This document shows, piece after piece, positions 8,608 to 16,306 of a stretch of 64,000 bases of DNA (its first letter is position 1; every line of letters begins with the position of its first letter). The notes under the pieces are model-generated. The model ran no database searches, was not told where the DNA came from, and was given only the letters and a program-made list of their open reading frames with translations. This stretch comes from an uncultured Lachnoclostridium sp. (GTDB lineage Bacteria; Bacillota; Clostridia; Lachnospirales; Lachnospiraceae), in contig CAMKRZ010000005.1 in NCBI GenBank assembly GCA_946415315.1, positions 1 to 64,000 on the forward strand. The letters run 5' to 3'. The translations under genes and the position numbers were made by a program.

Positions 8608-10170
8608 ATGCGGTTGCGAAAACGAATACTGGTTTCGATCATTCTGTGCCTGTTGCTTCCGCTGCTTCTGATCGCGGTTGTGGTATGGCTGATCCTGCAT
8701 TTTCAGGTGCAGTTGTTGTCAGTTTCGTACAACATGAACACCGACATGATTGAGATCATTCAGAATTCGCCGTCCCTGTTCGAGGGCCTTGTGAAGGACG
8801 ATTTTAACGAACTTCTCACGACAGTGCGGACGAATCCGGGGCAATTGGATGACGCGGCATGGGTGGAGAGCCGCAACGCGGAGCTGAAGGACAAGTTTTC
8901 GTTCCTGTGCATCCGCAAGAACGGCGAGGTCGTCTACGTCGGCGATCCGGAATTTTACGAGACCGTGTCGGGACGTCTTCCGGAATACCGCGGAGGAGAG
9001 ACGGAAGCAGAGAAGAGCATGTTCCTGGAGGGCGAGTCCCACGCGCTGATCCGGCAGATCGACTACCGCGCGGGTGACGGCAGTGATGCGACGATCTTTC
9101 TGATCACGGACATCAACCATCTGCTCCCGCAGTGGAAGAGGACTCTCGTCGAGGCGCTGATCGCGCTGTTCATCGCTCTTGTGATCACGACGGTCATCGT
9201 GGTTACGTGGCTTTATCGAAGCATCGTGCGGCCGCTCACGGAACTGAGCCGCGCGGCTAACCGGATCAGTGAAGGCAATTTGGACGGGGAGGTCAAGGTC
9301 GGCAAGAAGGACGAGATCGGACAGCTGCAGCAGGATTTCGAGTCGATGAGACTGCATTTGAAGCAGCTGTCGGAACAGCAGATCCGGTATCAGCAGGAAT
9401 CGCGGGAAATGATCGCCAATATCAGCCATGACATGAAGACGCCTCTCACGGCGATCAAGGGCTATTCGGAGGGGCTTCTCGACGGGGTTGCGGACACGCC
9501 TGACAAGCAGGACCGTTATTTCCGCACGATCTACAGCAAGGCCGCCGACATGGAACGCATGGTGGACGAGCTGGGATTCTATGCGAAGATTGAACAAAAC
9601 GCGATGACCTATGATTTTCGGGAGTTGCCGATCCGGGAGTTCCTGGCGGATTGCATAGCCGAGCTGAGCCTCGATCTGGAGACACAGGGAATCGAGTTTT
9701 GCTATGAAGAACACTGTGAAGCGAACGCGGCGGCGTTGTTCGACCCGGAGCATATCAAGCGTGTCATCACAAATATCATCGGAAATTCCGTAAAATATAT
9801 GGATAAGGAGCAGAAGCGCATCACCATGACGGTGACGGAGGACGCGGCAGACATCCGGATCGCCGTGACGGACAACGGCAGCGGAATCCCCGAAAGCGAT
9901 CTGCCGTACGTGTTTGACCGGTTCTACCGGGCGGACAGCTCGCGCGGGACCAAGAAGGGCGGCAGCGGCCTCGGGCTCTCCATTGTAAAATCGATCGTGG
10001 AGGCGCACGGCGGTACGGCTGCGATCCAAAGTACGGTCGGTGAAGGAACAACGGTGCATTTTTCGCTGCCGAAGTGCAACGGAAGTGTTGCGGAAGTCGC
10101 GGAGACGGAAGGCCGGGAAAGACGGCGAAAGAGAAGACGAAACCGACGCGCCGAAGGCACTGAGGAATGA
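8608..10170 (+). CDS. Sensor histidine kinase, HAMP/HisKA type
   Basis: A 520-residue transmembrane kinase. TM1 is at about 8-32, the extracellular sensor at about 33-180 and TM2 at about 183-205. HAMP follows (about 205-260), then HisKA with His274 in NISHDMKTPLTAIKGY, then HATPase_c (N box NIIGNSVKYM, G boxes DNGSGIPESD and GGSGLGLSI). The C-terminus ends in a very basic tail (about 495-520). An AAAGGAGG site precedes ATG 8608. The OmpR-type regulator follows and overlaps or abuts it, so they form a pair. The sensed signal is unknown; its neighbour is a cell-wall ligase, which makes an envelope signal plausible. Confidence 0.9.
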   Translation: MRLRKRILVSIILCLLLPLLLIAVVVWLILHFQVQLLSVSYNMNTDMIEIIQNSPSLFEGLVKDDFNELLTTVRTNPGQLDDAAWVESRNAELKDKFSFLCIRKNGEVVYVGDPEFYETVSGRLPEYRGGETEAEKSMFLEGESHALIRQIDYRAGDGSDATIFLITDINHLLPQWKRTLVEALIALFIALVITTVIVVTWLYRSIVRPLTELSRAANRISEGNLDGEVKVGKKDEIGQLQQDFESMRLHLKQLSEQQIRYQQESREMIANISHDMKTPLTAIKGYSEGLLDGVADTPDKQDRYFRTIYSKAADMERMVDELGFYAKIEQNAMTYDFRELPIREFLADCIAELSLDLETQGIEFCYEEHCEANAAALFDPEHIKRVITNIIGNSVKYMDKEQKRITMTVTEDAADIRIAVTDNGSGIPESDLPYVFDRFYRADSSRGTKKGGSGLGLSIVKSIVEAHGGTAAIQSTVGEGTTVHFSLPKCNGSVAEVAETEGRERRRKRRRNRRAEGTEE

Positions 10171-10193
10171 TGACGAGAACAGGGGAACACACG

Positions 10194-10913
10194 ATGGAAA
10201 ACGAAAAACAGAAAGTTCTGATCATTGAGGACGAGGAGGCGATCGCCGAGCTCGAGCGAGACTATCTCGAGCAGGCCGGGTATCTTGTGGAGATTGCGGG
10301 GGACGGCGACAGCGGTCTGCGCAGAGCGCTGGAGGAAGAGTTCAGCCTGATCATTCTCGATCTGATGCTGCCGGGCGTTGACGGTTTTGAAGTATGCCGG
10401 CAGGTGCGGGAGAAGAAAAATATTCCCATTCTGATGGTTTCCGCGAAGAAGGATGATCTCGATAAGATACGAGGTCTCGGTTTCGGTGCGGACGACTATA
10501 TCACCAAGCCGTTCAGTCCGAGCGAGCTGACGGCAAGAGTGAAGGCTCATCTGGCAAGATATGAGCGTCTTGTGGGAAGCGTGATGCAGGGGAGGGCCGC
10601 GGAACAGCGAAACCGCATCGTCGAGATCCGCGGACTGCGCATTGACAAGGACGCCAGGCGCGTGTATGTAAACGGAGAAGAGAAGACCATGACCAACAAA
10701 GAGTTCGACCTGCTCACGTATCTTGCGGAACGCCCGAACCGCGTTTTTACGAAGGACGAGCTCTTCCGCGCCATCTGGGATATGGAAGCGGTAGGAGAGG
10801 TCGCTACGGTGACAGTTCACATTAAGAAGATCCGGGAGAAGATCGAGGTGAGCACCGCAAATCCGCAGTACATCGAGACCATCTGGGGCGTTGGATACCG
10901 GTTTAAGATCTAG
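10194..10913 (+). CDS. Response regulator, OmpR/PhoB family
   Basis: A 239-residue regulator. The receiver has the LIIEDEE acidic pocket, phospho-acceptor Asp in LIILDLMLPG and Lys in ITKPF. A C-terminal winged-helix DNA-binding domain ends in TIWGVGYRFKI. It is the partner of the preceding kinase. An earlier ATG at 10167 overlaps the kinase stop as ATGATGA; 10194 is preferred because the receiver normally begins within ten residues of the start and GGGGA lies upstream, but either is possible. Confidence 0.88.
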   Translation: MENEKQKVLIIEDEEAIAELERDYLEQAGYLVEIAGDGDSGLRRALEEEFSLIILDLMLPGVDGFEVCRQVREKKNIPILMVSAKKDDLDKIRGLGFGADDYITKPFSPSELTARVKAHLARYERLVGSVMQGRAAEQRNRIVEIRGLRIDKDARRVYVNGEEKTMTNKEFDLLTYLAERPNRVFTKDELFRAIWDMEAVGEVATVTVHIKKIREKIEVSTANPQYIETIWGVGYRFKI

Positions 10914-11036
10914 AAAAGTGCAGAACGGATAATTGAAAAAGTGCGGAATTGACGGAAAATACTGCATAAACAAGAGTTTTTTGCCAAGTCCTTCCGAAAA
11001 CACCGGAAAGGAAGCCGGGAACGGAAAAATCGGTGG

Positions 11037-11065
11037 TTGAAGACTGCGAAAAACCGTGATATACT
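11037..11065 (+). promoter_or_regulatory. Upstream promoter in the pepD leader
   Basis: TTGAAG (11037-11042), a 17-bp spacer and TATACT (11060-11065). Its transcript would cross a long hairpin (11163-11204) before reaching pepD. The rest of the gap from 10914 shows nothing else clear. Confidence 0.6.
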
Positions 11066-11162
11066 CCAAGCAGAGAGAGGGAACACGGAACGCGATGAGC
11101 GACATCGTTTTCCGACAGACAAACTAAAGCTGACAGTATTCACCTTTGTTATTAACACTTTC

Positions 11163-11204
11163 CGAAAGGGCCGGGAGACTTCCGAAGTCTTCCGGCTTCT
11201 TTCG
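11163..11204 (+). promoter_or_regulatory. Long hairpin in the pepD leader
   Basis: Inner arms GCCGGGAGACTT (11170-11181) and AAGTCTTCCGGC (11185-11196) pair with one G-T. Outer arms CGAAAG and CTTTCG extend the stem. There is no T run, so it may act as a pause, attenuator or processing site between the two promoters. Confidence 0.5.
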
Positions 11205-11206
11205 TG

Positions 11207-11235
11207 TTGAAAGAGGCAGGGAACTGTGGTATGCT
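11207..11235 (+). promoter_or_regulatory. Proximal promoter of pepD
   Basis: TTGAAA (11207-11212), a 17-bp spacer and TATGCT (11230-11235), placed about 47 bases before the pepD start. Confidence 0.7.
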
Positions 11236-11281
11236 ACGGGTAACGGCGGACAAAACGCGGTGAGTACGGAGGAAAAATGGT

Positions 11282-12763
11282 ATGTTGGAAGGGTTGAAAC
11301 CGAACAAGGTTTGGAAGTATTTTGAGGAGATCTGTGCCATCCCGCACGGCTCGGGCAACATTGGTCAGATCAGCGCGTATCTTCGGGGATTTGCCGAGGA
11401 ACACGGACTCGCGTATATCGCAGAGCCCTGCGGGAACGTGATCATCCGCAAAGATGCGACACCGGGGTGCGAACAGGCGCCGGCGATCGTGATCCAGGGA
11501 CACATGGATATGGTTGCGGTGGCGGACGAAGGCTGCGGAAAGGATATGACGAAGGACGGCCTTGACGTCGCGATCTCAGAGGACGGACAGTTCGTTTATG
11601 CGAAGGGAACGTCCCTCGGCGGCGACGACGGCATTGCACTTGCCTACGGACTTGCGGTGCTTGCGGCGGATAACCTCGTTCATCCGGCGATCGAGCTGGT
11701 GGCGACGGTCGATGAGGAGACCGGCATGGACGGTGCGCGCGAGCTGTTGGCGGAGGACGTCAGGGGACGCCGCTGGCTCAACCTGGACTCGGAGGACGAG
11801 GGCGTGCTGCTCGCAGGTTGTGCAGGCGGACTCACGCAGAAATCCTCATTTTCCGTATCGAGAGACACGGTGTCCGGAGATTTGCTGCGCATTGCGGTAA
11901 CGGGCTGCCGCGGAGGACACTCCGGCACGGAGATCGACAAGAACCGCGCGAATGCGATCCTTTTGCTCGCGTTGCTTATCCGTGAGATGGATTGCGGGAA
12001 AATGCTCCAGCCGCTGTGGATCGCGGGCGGGGAGAAGGACAACGCAATTCCGACATCCGCGGAGATGGTCATTTGCGTCAACGATTACGAGCGCTATGAG
12101 ATCTGCAGGGCGTTTGACCGGGCGGAGAGGACGCTACTTCCGGCGTTTCGCCGGCAGGAACCGGATGTGGCGTTCGTGCTTGAGGAGACGAAAGAAGGCG
12201 GGGAGTTCATGATCCGCGAGGGAAGCTACCGCGTGATGAACCCGGCTTCCGTTGAGAAAGTGCTCGACTTCCTGCTGCTGGTGCCGTTTGGCGTGAGCGC
12301 GATGAGCACGGAGCCGAAGGGACTGGTGGAAACCTCGAACAATGTCGGTATCGTGCGTACCATTGGGGACACGGTCGTGGTCGACAGCTCCGTTCGCAGC
12401 ATGGTTCCGATCCGCAAGAAGCAGCTCGGGGACAAGATTGCGCTGCTGACCTCCCTGTGCGGAGGAATTGCCGAGCGCCACAGCGAGTATCCCGGATGGG
12501 AATTCCGTCCGGAATCGCCTCTTCGCGAAGCATGGGTCGAAACGTACCGTGAGGTGTACGGAGAGGAGCCTGTTGTGCAGACGATCCACGCGGGCCTTGA
12601 GTGCGGTCTGATTATTGAGCACATGCCGGAGACGGATGCCATCAGCTTCGGACCGAACATTTTCGATATTCATACAACGAAGGAGCGCATGGAGATCGCA
12701 TCGGTGGAGCGGACCTGGAATCTGCTGGTGAAACTGCTCGAGCGACTCGGAGAGAAAGCATAG
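11282..12763 (+). CDS. pepD: Aminoacyl-histidine dipeptidase (peptidase D, M20C)
   Basis: A 493-residue cytosolic metallopeptidase that cleaves dipeptides such as Xaa-His (carnosine-like) and supplies amino acids. M20 metal-binding motifs are visible: QGHMDMVAV (zinc His and the following Asp), GTSLGGDDG (bridging Asp), DEETGMDGA (catalytic Glu pair), and a late HAGLECG with a ligand His. Length and start (MLEGLKPNKVWKYFEEI) match the family. GGAGG lies 9 bases ahead of ATG 11282. It has its own promoter and terminator and is monocistronic. Confidence 0.93.
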   Translation: MLEGLKPNKVWKYFEEICAIPHGSGNIGQISAYLRGFAEEHGLAYIAEPCGNVIIRKDATPGCEQAPAIVIQGHMDMVAVADEGCGKDMTKDGLDVAISEDGQFVYAKGTSLGGDDGIALAYGLAVLAADNLVHPAIELVATVDEETGMDGARELLAEDVRGRRWLNLDSEDEGVLLAGCAGGLTQKSSFSVSRDTVSGDLLRIAVTGCRGGHSGTEIDKNRANAILLLALLIREMDCGKMLQPLWIAGGEKDNAIPTSAEMVICVNDYERYEICRAFDRAERTLLPAFRRQEPDVAFVLEETKEGGEFMIREGSYRVMNPASVEKVLDFLLLVPFGVSAMSTEPKGLVETSNNVGIVRTIGDTVVVDSSVRSMVPIRKKQLGDKIALLTSLCGGIAERHSEYPGWEFRPESPLREAWVETYREVYGEEPVVQTIHAGLECGLIIEHMPETDAISFGPNIFDIHTTKERMEIASVERTWNLLVKLLERLGEKA

Positions 12764-12767
12764 AAAA

Positions 12768-12821
12768 CGAAAAAACCCCCGGACCGTCCATTGCCCTATG
12801 CGATGCGTCCGGGGGTTGTGT
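12768..12821. terminator. Bidirectional terminator between pepD and hsp20
   Basis: AACCCCCGGAC (12774-12784) pairs with GTCCGGGGGTT (12807-12817). An A-rich run lies on the left and a T/G run on the right, so it can serve both convergent genes. Confidence 0.8.
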
Positions 12822-12872
12822 GTATGCAGTTTTAAGGATCGGCCGCAGTTCGTTCGGCCGAGTTACCGACGG

Positions 12873-13448
12873 TCAGTCGATATCGATGCTCGAGCCGTCA
12901 TCCTGGCATTCGCACGTGATGGTCAGAATACCGTTGTTGTAGTTCGCACGAACCGAGGCGATGTCGATCTTGCCGACATTGAACTGGCGCTCAATCTTGC
13001 CGTAGTAGCGGTCGGAGGTGCGGTTGTAGTTGCGCACTCCCTCCGAGTTCTCGCCGGGTTCGACATCGATAAACTCGCGATCAGCGCGAAGAATGATCAC
13101 ACCCTCGCGGTAATCCACGTGGATCTTGGACTTCTCATAGCCGGGCAGTTCCGCACGGATGGTGAGCAGACCGTTGCAGCGGATCACATCAGCGGCAATC
13201 TTCTTCTTTTTGAACGGATTGTCGATGCTCGGAACCGACAGATTCTTCGCGATCCCGTCAAACGGCGTGCGGTAGTTGGTCTTGCGCTCTTCCCGTTCTT
13301 TCTTCTTCTCGCCGAACAGGCCGTTGCGCTCGACGTTTTTCTTCATGTCCTTCAGCTCGCCGACACCGTCGCGCAGCCCTTTATCCAGATTGTCCAGCAT
13401 ATCATGAAACGCTTCGGAAAACTGGTTAAACAGATCATTATCGTACAT
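12873..13448 (-). CDS. Small heat-shock protein (Hsp20/alpha-crystallin)
   Basis: A 191-residue holdase-type chaperone. A charged, Lys-rich N-terminal arm of about 95 residues precedes the alpha-crystallin domain (about 100-185: IRAELPGYEKSKIHVDYREGV, then FNVGKIDIASVRANYNNGILT, which is the family's usual final strand motif). ATG 13448 follows AAAGGAGG. The usual C-terminal I-x-I is represented by SIDID. It is transcribed alone from a strong promoter; no CIRCE operator (TTAGCACTC type) is visible. Confidence 0.85.
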   Translation of the reverse strand: MYDNDLFNQFSEAFHDMLDNLDKGLRDGVGELKDMKKNVERNGLFGEKKKEREERKTNYRTPFDGIAKNLSVPSIDNPFKKKKIAADVIRCNGLLTIRAELPGYEKSKIHVDYREGVIILRADREFIDVEPGENSEGVRNYNRTSDRYYGKIERQFNVGKIDIASVRANYNNGILTITCECQDDGSSIDID

Positions 13449-13506
13449 AGTGATTTCCTCCTTTATGTCAGTGCAGACGGGTAAACTACAATTACCCCAC
13501 AAGTAT

Positions 13507-13535
13507 GTTATACACTAAATAGAACATTTCGTCAA
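13507..13535 (-). promoter_or_regulatory. Promoter of hsp20
   Basis: On the reverse strand TTGACG (13535-13530), a 17-bp spacer and TATAAC (13512-13507), about 60 bases upstream of the start. Confidence 0.75.
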
Positions 13536-13616
13536 GAGGAAAATAAAAGCACGGGAAAATGCCGCCCCGGAATATCAGAAAACCGGCCTTTCATTTTTCG
13601 CATATCCTGAATTGAC

Positions 13617-13664
13617 ACAAACGGCGGCAAATGATCCGGAGAGATCATTCCACCGCCGTTTTTC
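13617..13664. terminator. Terminator between the lipoprotein gene and hsp20
   Basis: AACGGCGG (13620-13627) pairs with CCGCCGTT (13653-13660), enclosing a second stem AATGATC/GATCATT. It has A-rich left and T-rich right flanks. On the reverse strand it ends the lipoprotein gene at 13715. Confidence 0.75.
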
Positions 13665-13714
13665 ATAGCAGCGCCGGAAAACGGCGCTAAACATCGGTTC
13701 GGAACAAAGCAAGT

Positions 13715-14791
13715 TTAACGGTTATAGTAGAAGCTGTCATCCGGAAGAGTGCCGCCAACCGAAGACTTGTTGGCCTCATAGAGAACGGTAAGGTATGCGG
13801 AAACAGCAGCCTTCATGTCTGCGCCGGTCTTGCATACGATGTTGCAGTACGGAATTGCCTGCTTGGCAACCGCTGCTTTGAAAATGTCAAAGTGCTCGGA
13901 GAGCGTTGCGGTCTCGTCGACATGCTCGGTTGCGTATGCAGTGCTGAGCGCGTATTCATCGAGAAATGCGTCAAATGTCGCTTTGTTCTCGCTCAGGAAC
14001 TTGTTGTTCACGATGATGACGCCGGTTACCACCGTGGAGTCGTTGGTCTTCTCCCACTCCTTGGTGACGTCGAGCGCAATGCGCGCGTTGCTGTTCTGCG
14101 AGAGAACCGAGATGACGTAGGGCATCGGGAGCATGGCGATGGTGTCGCCTTCGGCGGAAGCCATCTTGGCTGCGACTTCGCTTGCCTCGGAGAGCATGAC
14201 GATGTTCACGTCATTGTCGGGGTCGAGGTTGTTGCTCTGCAGCAGATAGCGGAGCGTGTACTCCGGCGTGGTGCCTGCGCCGGTTGCGTAGATCGTCTTG
14301 CCCTTGAGATCGGCTACGCTCTGCACGGAAGTGCCGGTATCGAGAATGTACAGGACGCCAAGGGTGTTGACGGCAGCGACGGTGATCCCGCCGTTGGTCT
14401 TGTTCCAGAGCGTTGCTGCGAGGTTGCAGGGAACCGCCGCGATCGGGATATCGCCCTTGACGACGGAGCCGACGATCGCGTCAGCCGTGCCGGCAACCGT
14501 GAAATCGTAATCGTTGGCGGAGGTTTCCGCCTCGTCATCGGACATGAGCTTCAGCATGCCGATCGCCGTGGGTCCCTTCAGAACGGCGACGGATACTTTC
14601 GCGCGCTCCTTCGGAGCTTCCGTCGGCGTTGACGTTGCGGTAGGATCCGCGGGAGTCGTCACATCGCCTGATGCAGTAGGAGCTGCATTGGTCGGGGTTG
14701 AGGTTGCGTTGCTGCTCGTGTTGTCGCTTCCGCAGCCGACAAGCGCAGCGGCGAGAGCAAGAACCAGCAGCAGAGAGAGAAGTTTTTTCAT
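13715..14791 (-). CDS. ABC-type substrate-binding lipoprotein (NMT1/SsuA-like)
   Basis: A 358-residue exported lipoprotein. The signal peptide MKKLLSLLLVLALAAALVGC ends in a clean lipobox (LVGC). A Thr/Pro/Ala-rich linker (about 25-65) follows, then a two-lobed periplasmic-binding domain resembling the nitrate/sulfonate/thiamine-precursor group (VADLKGKTIYATGAGTTPEYTLRYLL; IAAVPCNLAATLWNK). ATG 14791 follows AAGGAAGG; the frame stays open far upstream but has no other credible start. No permease or ATPase is adjacent, so the ligand cannot be inferred. Confidence 0.82.
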   Translation of the reverse strand: MKKLLSLLLVLALAAALVGCGSDNTSSNATSTPTNAAPTASGDVTTPADPTATSTPTEAPKERAKVSVAVLKGPTAIGMLKLMSDDEAETSANDYDFTVAGTADAIVGSVVKGDIPIAAVPCNLAATLWNKTNGGITVAAVNTLGVLYILDTGTSVQSVADLKGKTIYATGAGTTPEYTLRYLLQSNNLDPDNDVNIVMLSEASEVAAKMASAEGDTIAMLPMPYVISVLSQNSNARIALDVTKEWEKTNDSTVVTGVIIVNNKFLSENKATFDAFLDEYALSTAYATEHVDETATLSEHFDIFKAAVAKQAIPYCNIVCKTGADMKAAVSAYLTVLYEANKSSVGGTLPDDSFYYNR

Positions 14792-15044
14792 GATGATACC
14801 TTCCTTTCGGGATGAGAATGCAATTCTTTTCAGATACATTCTCACTGTGAAAAATGCAATAAAAACAACTGTCCTTTCAGGTGGGAATCCCGCGGGAAAC
14901 CGTCCTATCAGAAACAGAAAATACGATTCGGCCTGGAAGGCAGAGGCAGGGCCGGCCGGGTCAAGTGATCCATCGCATTCGGCGGATCGGAGGTCTTGAT
15001 GCCGGGGGTGCTGCCGCGTTCTTCGCGGCGTCATATGCGCCCCG

Positions 15045-15073
15045 ATTGTAGCACGGGCAAACGCGGAAGTCAA
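15045..15073 (-). promoter_or_regulatory. Promoter of the binding-lipoprotein gene
   Basis: Reverse strand TTGACT (15073-15068), a 17-bp spacer and TACAAT (15050-15045). The transcript would have a leader of about 245 bases (14792-15038) that includes a GCCGCG/CGCGGC hairpin (15012-15028). I do not recognise a riboswitch in it. Confidence 0.75.
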
Positions 15074-15094
15074 CAAGGATTCGGGATTTTCCGC

Positions 15095-15123
15095 TTGTTT
15101 TTGAACGGAGTTTTGTGTATTAT
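15095..15123 (+). promoter_or_regulatory. Promoter of xpt-dtd
   Basis: TTGTTT (15095-15100), a 17-bp spacer and TATTAT (15118-15123), only 22 bases from the divergent lipoprotein promoter. The short leader leaves no room for a purine riboswitch. Confidence 0.65.
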
Positions 15124-15172
15124 TGTAAGGTATGGGATTGGACGAAACATGCCATGCGGGAAGGAGCGGAAC

Positions 15173-15751
15173 ATGAAGCTTTTGGAAGATCGGATTCGCA
15201 CAGAGGGCATCGTGAAGAGCGGGAATATCCTGCGCGTCGACAGCTTTCTGAATCACCAGATGGATGCGGCGCTGTTCCGCGAGATGGCGAGGGAGTGGAA
15301 ACGGCGGTTTGCCGGAACGGAAGTGACAAAGATCCTCACGATCGAGGCATCCGGCATCGGCCTTGCGTGCATCGCGGCGGAGGAGTTCGGTTGCCGCGCC
15401 GTATTTGCCAAGAAGACCGCGGGCAACAACATGGACGCGGACGTCTATGCGACGAAGATCACCTCGTTCACAAAGGGACGCGTGTACGACGTTGTCGTCT
15501 CGAAGCGCTTCCTTACGAAGGATGATCGCGTGCTGATCCTGGATGATTTTCTGGCAAACGGGTGCGCTCTGTTGGGGCTGATGGATCTCGTCAACCAGGC
15601 CGGCGCGACGCTTGTTGGCTGCGGGATCGCCATAGAGAAAGGGTTCCAGGACGGCGGCAGGAAGATCCGCGACATGGGCGTAAAACTGGAGTCGCTGGCA
15701 ATCCTGGAGAGCATGGAGGGCGGAATGATCACGTTCCGTGAAAATGACTGA
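15173..15751 (+). CDS. xpt: Xanthine phosphoribosyltransferase
   Basis: A 192-residue purine salvage enzyme that converts xanthine plus PRPP to XMP. Family signatures are present: IRTEGIVKSGNILRVDSFLNHQMD at the N-terminus, the ILTIEASGIGLA loop, and the PRPP-binding segment VLILDDFLANGCAL. An AAGGAG site precedes ATG 15173. It overlaps dtd by one base (TGATG), so the two are co-translated. In many Firmicutes xpt is preceded by a guanine riboswitch, which is absent here. Confidence 0.93.
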   Translation: MKLLEDRIRTEGIVKSGNILRVDSFLNHQMDAALFREMAREWKRRFAGTEVTKILTIEASGIGLACIAAEEFGCRAVFAKKTAGNNMDADVYATKITSFTKGRVYDVVVSKRFLTKDDRVLILDDFLANGCALLGLMDLVNQAGATLVGCGIAIEKGFQDGGRKIRDMGVKLESLAILESMEGGMITFREND

Positions 15752-16212
15752 TGCGGTTTTTGATACAGCGCGTAACCGAGGCGTCGGTCACGGTCGAGGG
15801 ATCGGAGATCGCGCGGATCGGCAAGGGTTTTCTGGTGTTTCTGGGCGCGTGTGACACCGATACGGAGGCGATTGCCGACGCGATGGTGAAGAAGCTCGCG
15901 GGGCTGCGCATTTTCGAGGACGAGAACGGAAAGACGAACCTCGCGCTCGGAGATGTCGGCGGTGAAGTGTTGGTCGTATCGCAGTTTACGCTCTATGCGG
16001 ACTGCCGGCACGGCAACCGGCCGTCCTTCACGAAGGCGGGAAGCCCGGAGGCGGCGGAGCGCTTATATGAATACGCGGTGAGCAGGCTTCGGGAGGTGTA
16101 CGGGCTGACCGTGCAGACCGGAAGTTTCGGCGCGGATATGAAGGTGAGCTTGTTGAATGACGGTCCGTTTACGGTATTCCTGGATTCTGATGAGCTTGCG
16201 AGGAAGGCATGA
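15751..16212 (+). CDS. dtd: D-aminoacyl-tRNA deacylase
   Basis: A 153-residue proofreading enzyme that removes D-amino acids (and glycine mischarged on tRNA-Ala) from tRNAs. The two conserved active-site motifs are intact: SQFTLYADCRHGNRPSF and LLNDGPFTV. Length matches the family (about 150). It is translationally coupled to xpt by a TGATG overlap. Confidence 0.93.
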   Translation: MRFLIQRVTEASVTVEGSEIARIGKGFLVFLGACDTDTEAIADAMVKKLAGLRIFEDENGKTNLALGDVGGEVLVVSQFTLYADCRHGNRPSFTKAGSPEAAERLYEYAVSRLREVYGLTVQTGSFGADMKVSLLNDGPFTVFLDSDELARKA

Positions 16213-16306
16213 TCATTTTTCGAAAAATGAGACGATAAAACGGACGAAAGTGTGATAGACAGATGCGTTTTGCAAATAAGCGCAGACGGAAGGAGTACAG
16301 GAGAGA

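Noticed and set aside
12840-13448. CIRCE/HrcA control of hsp20
   Set aside because: No TTAGCACTC-N9-GAGTGCTAA-type repeat is found near the promoter.
15095-15172. Guanine riboswitch before xpt
   Set aside because: The leader after the promoter is under 50 bases, too short for the aptamer, and its conserved loops are absent.
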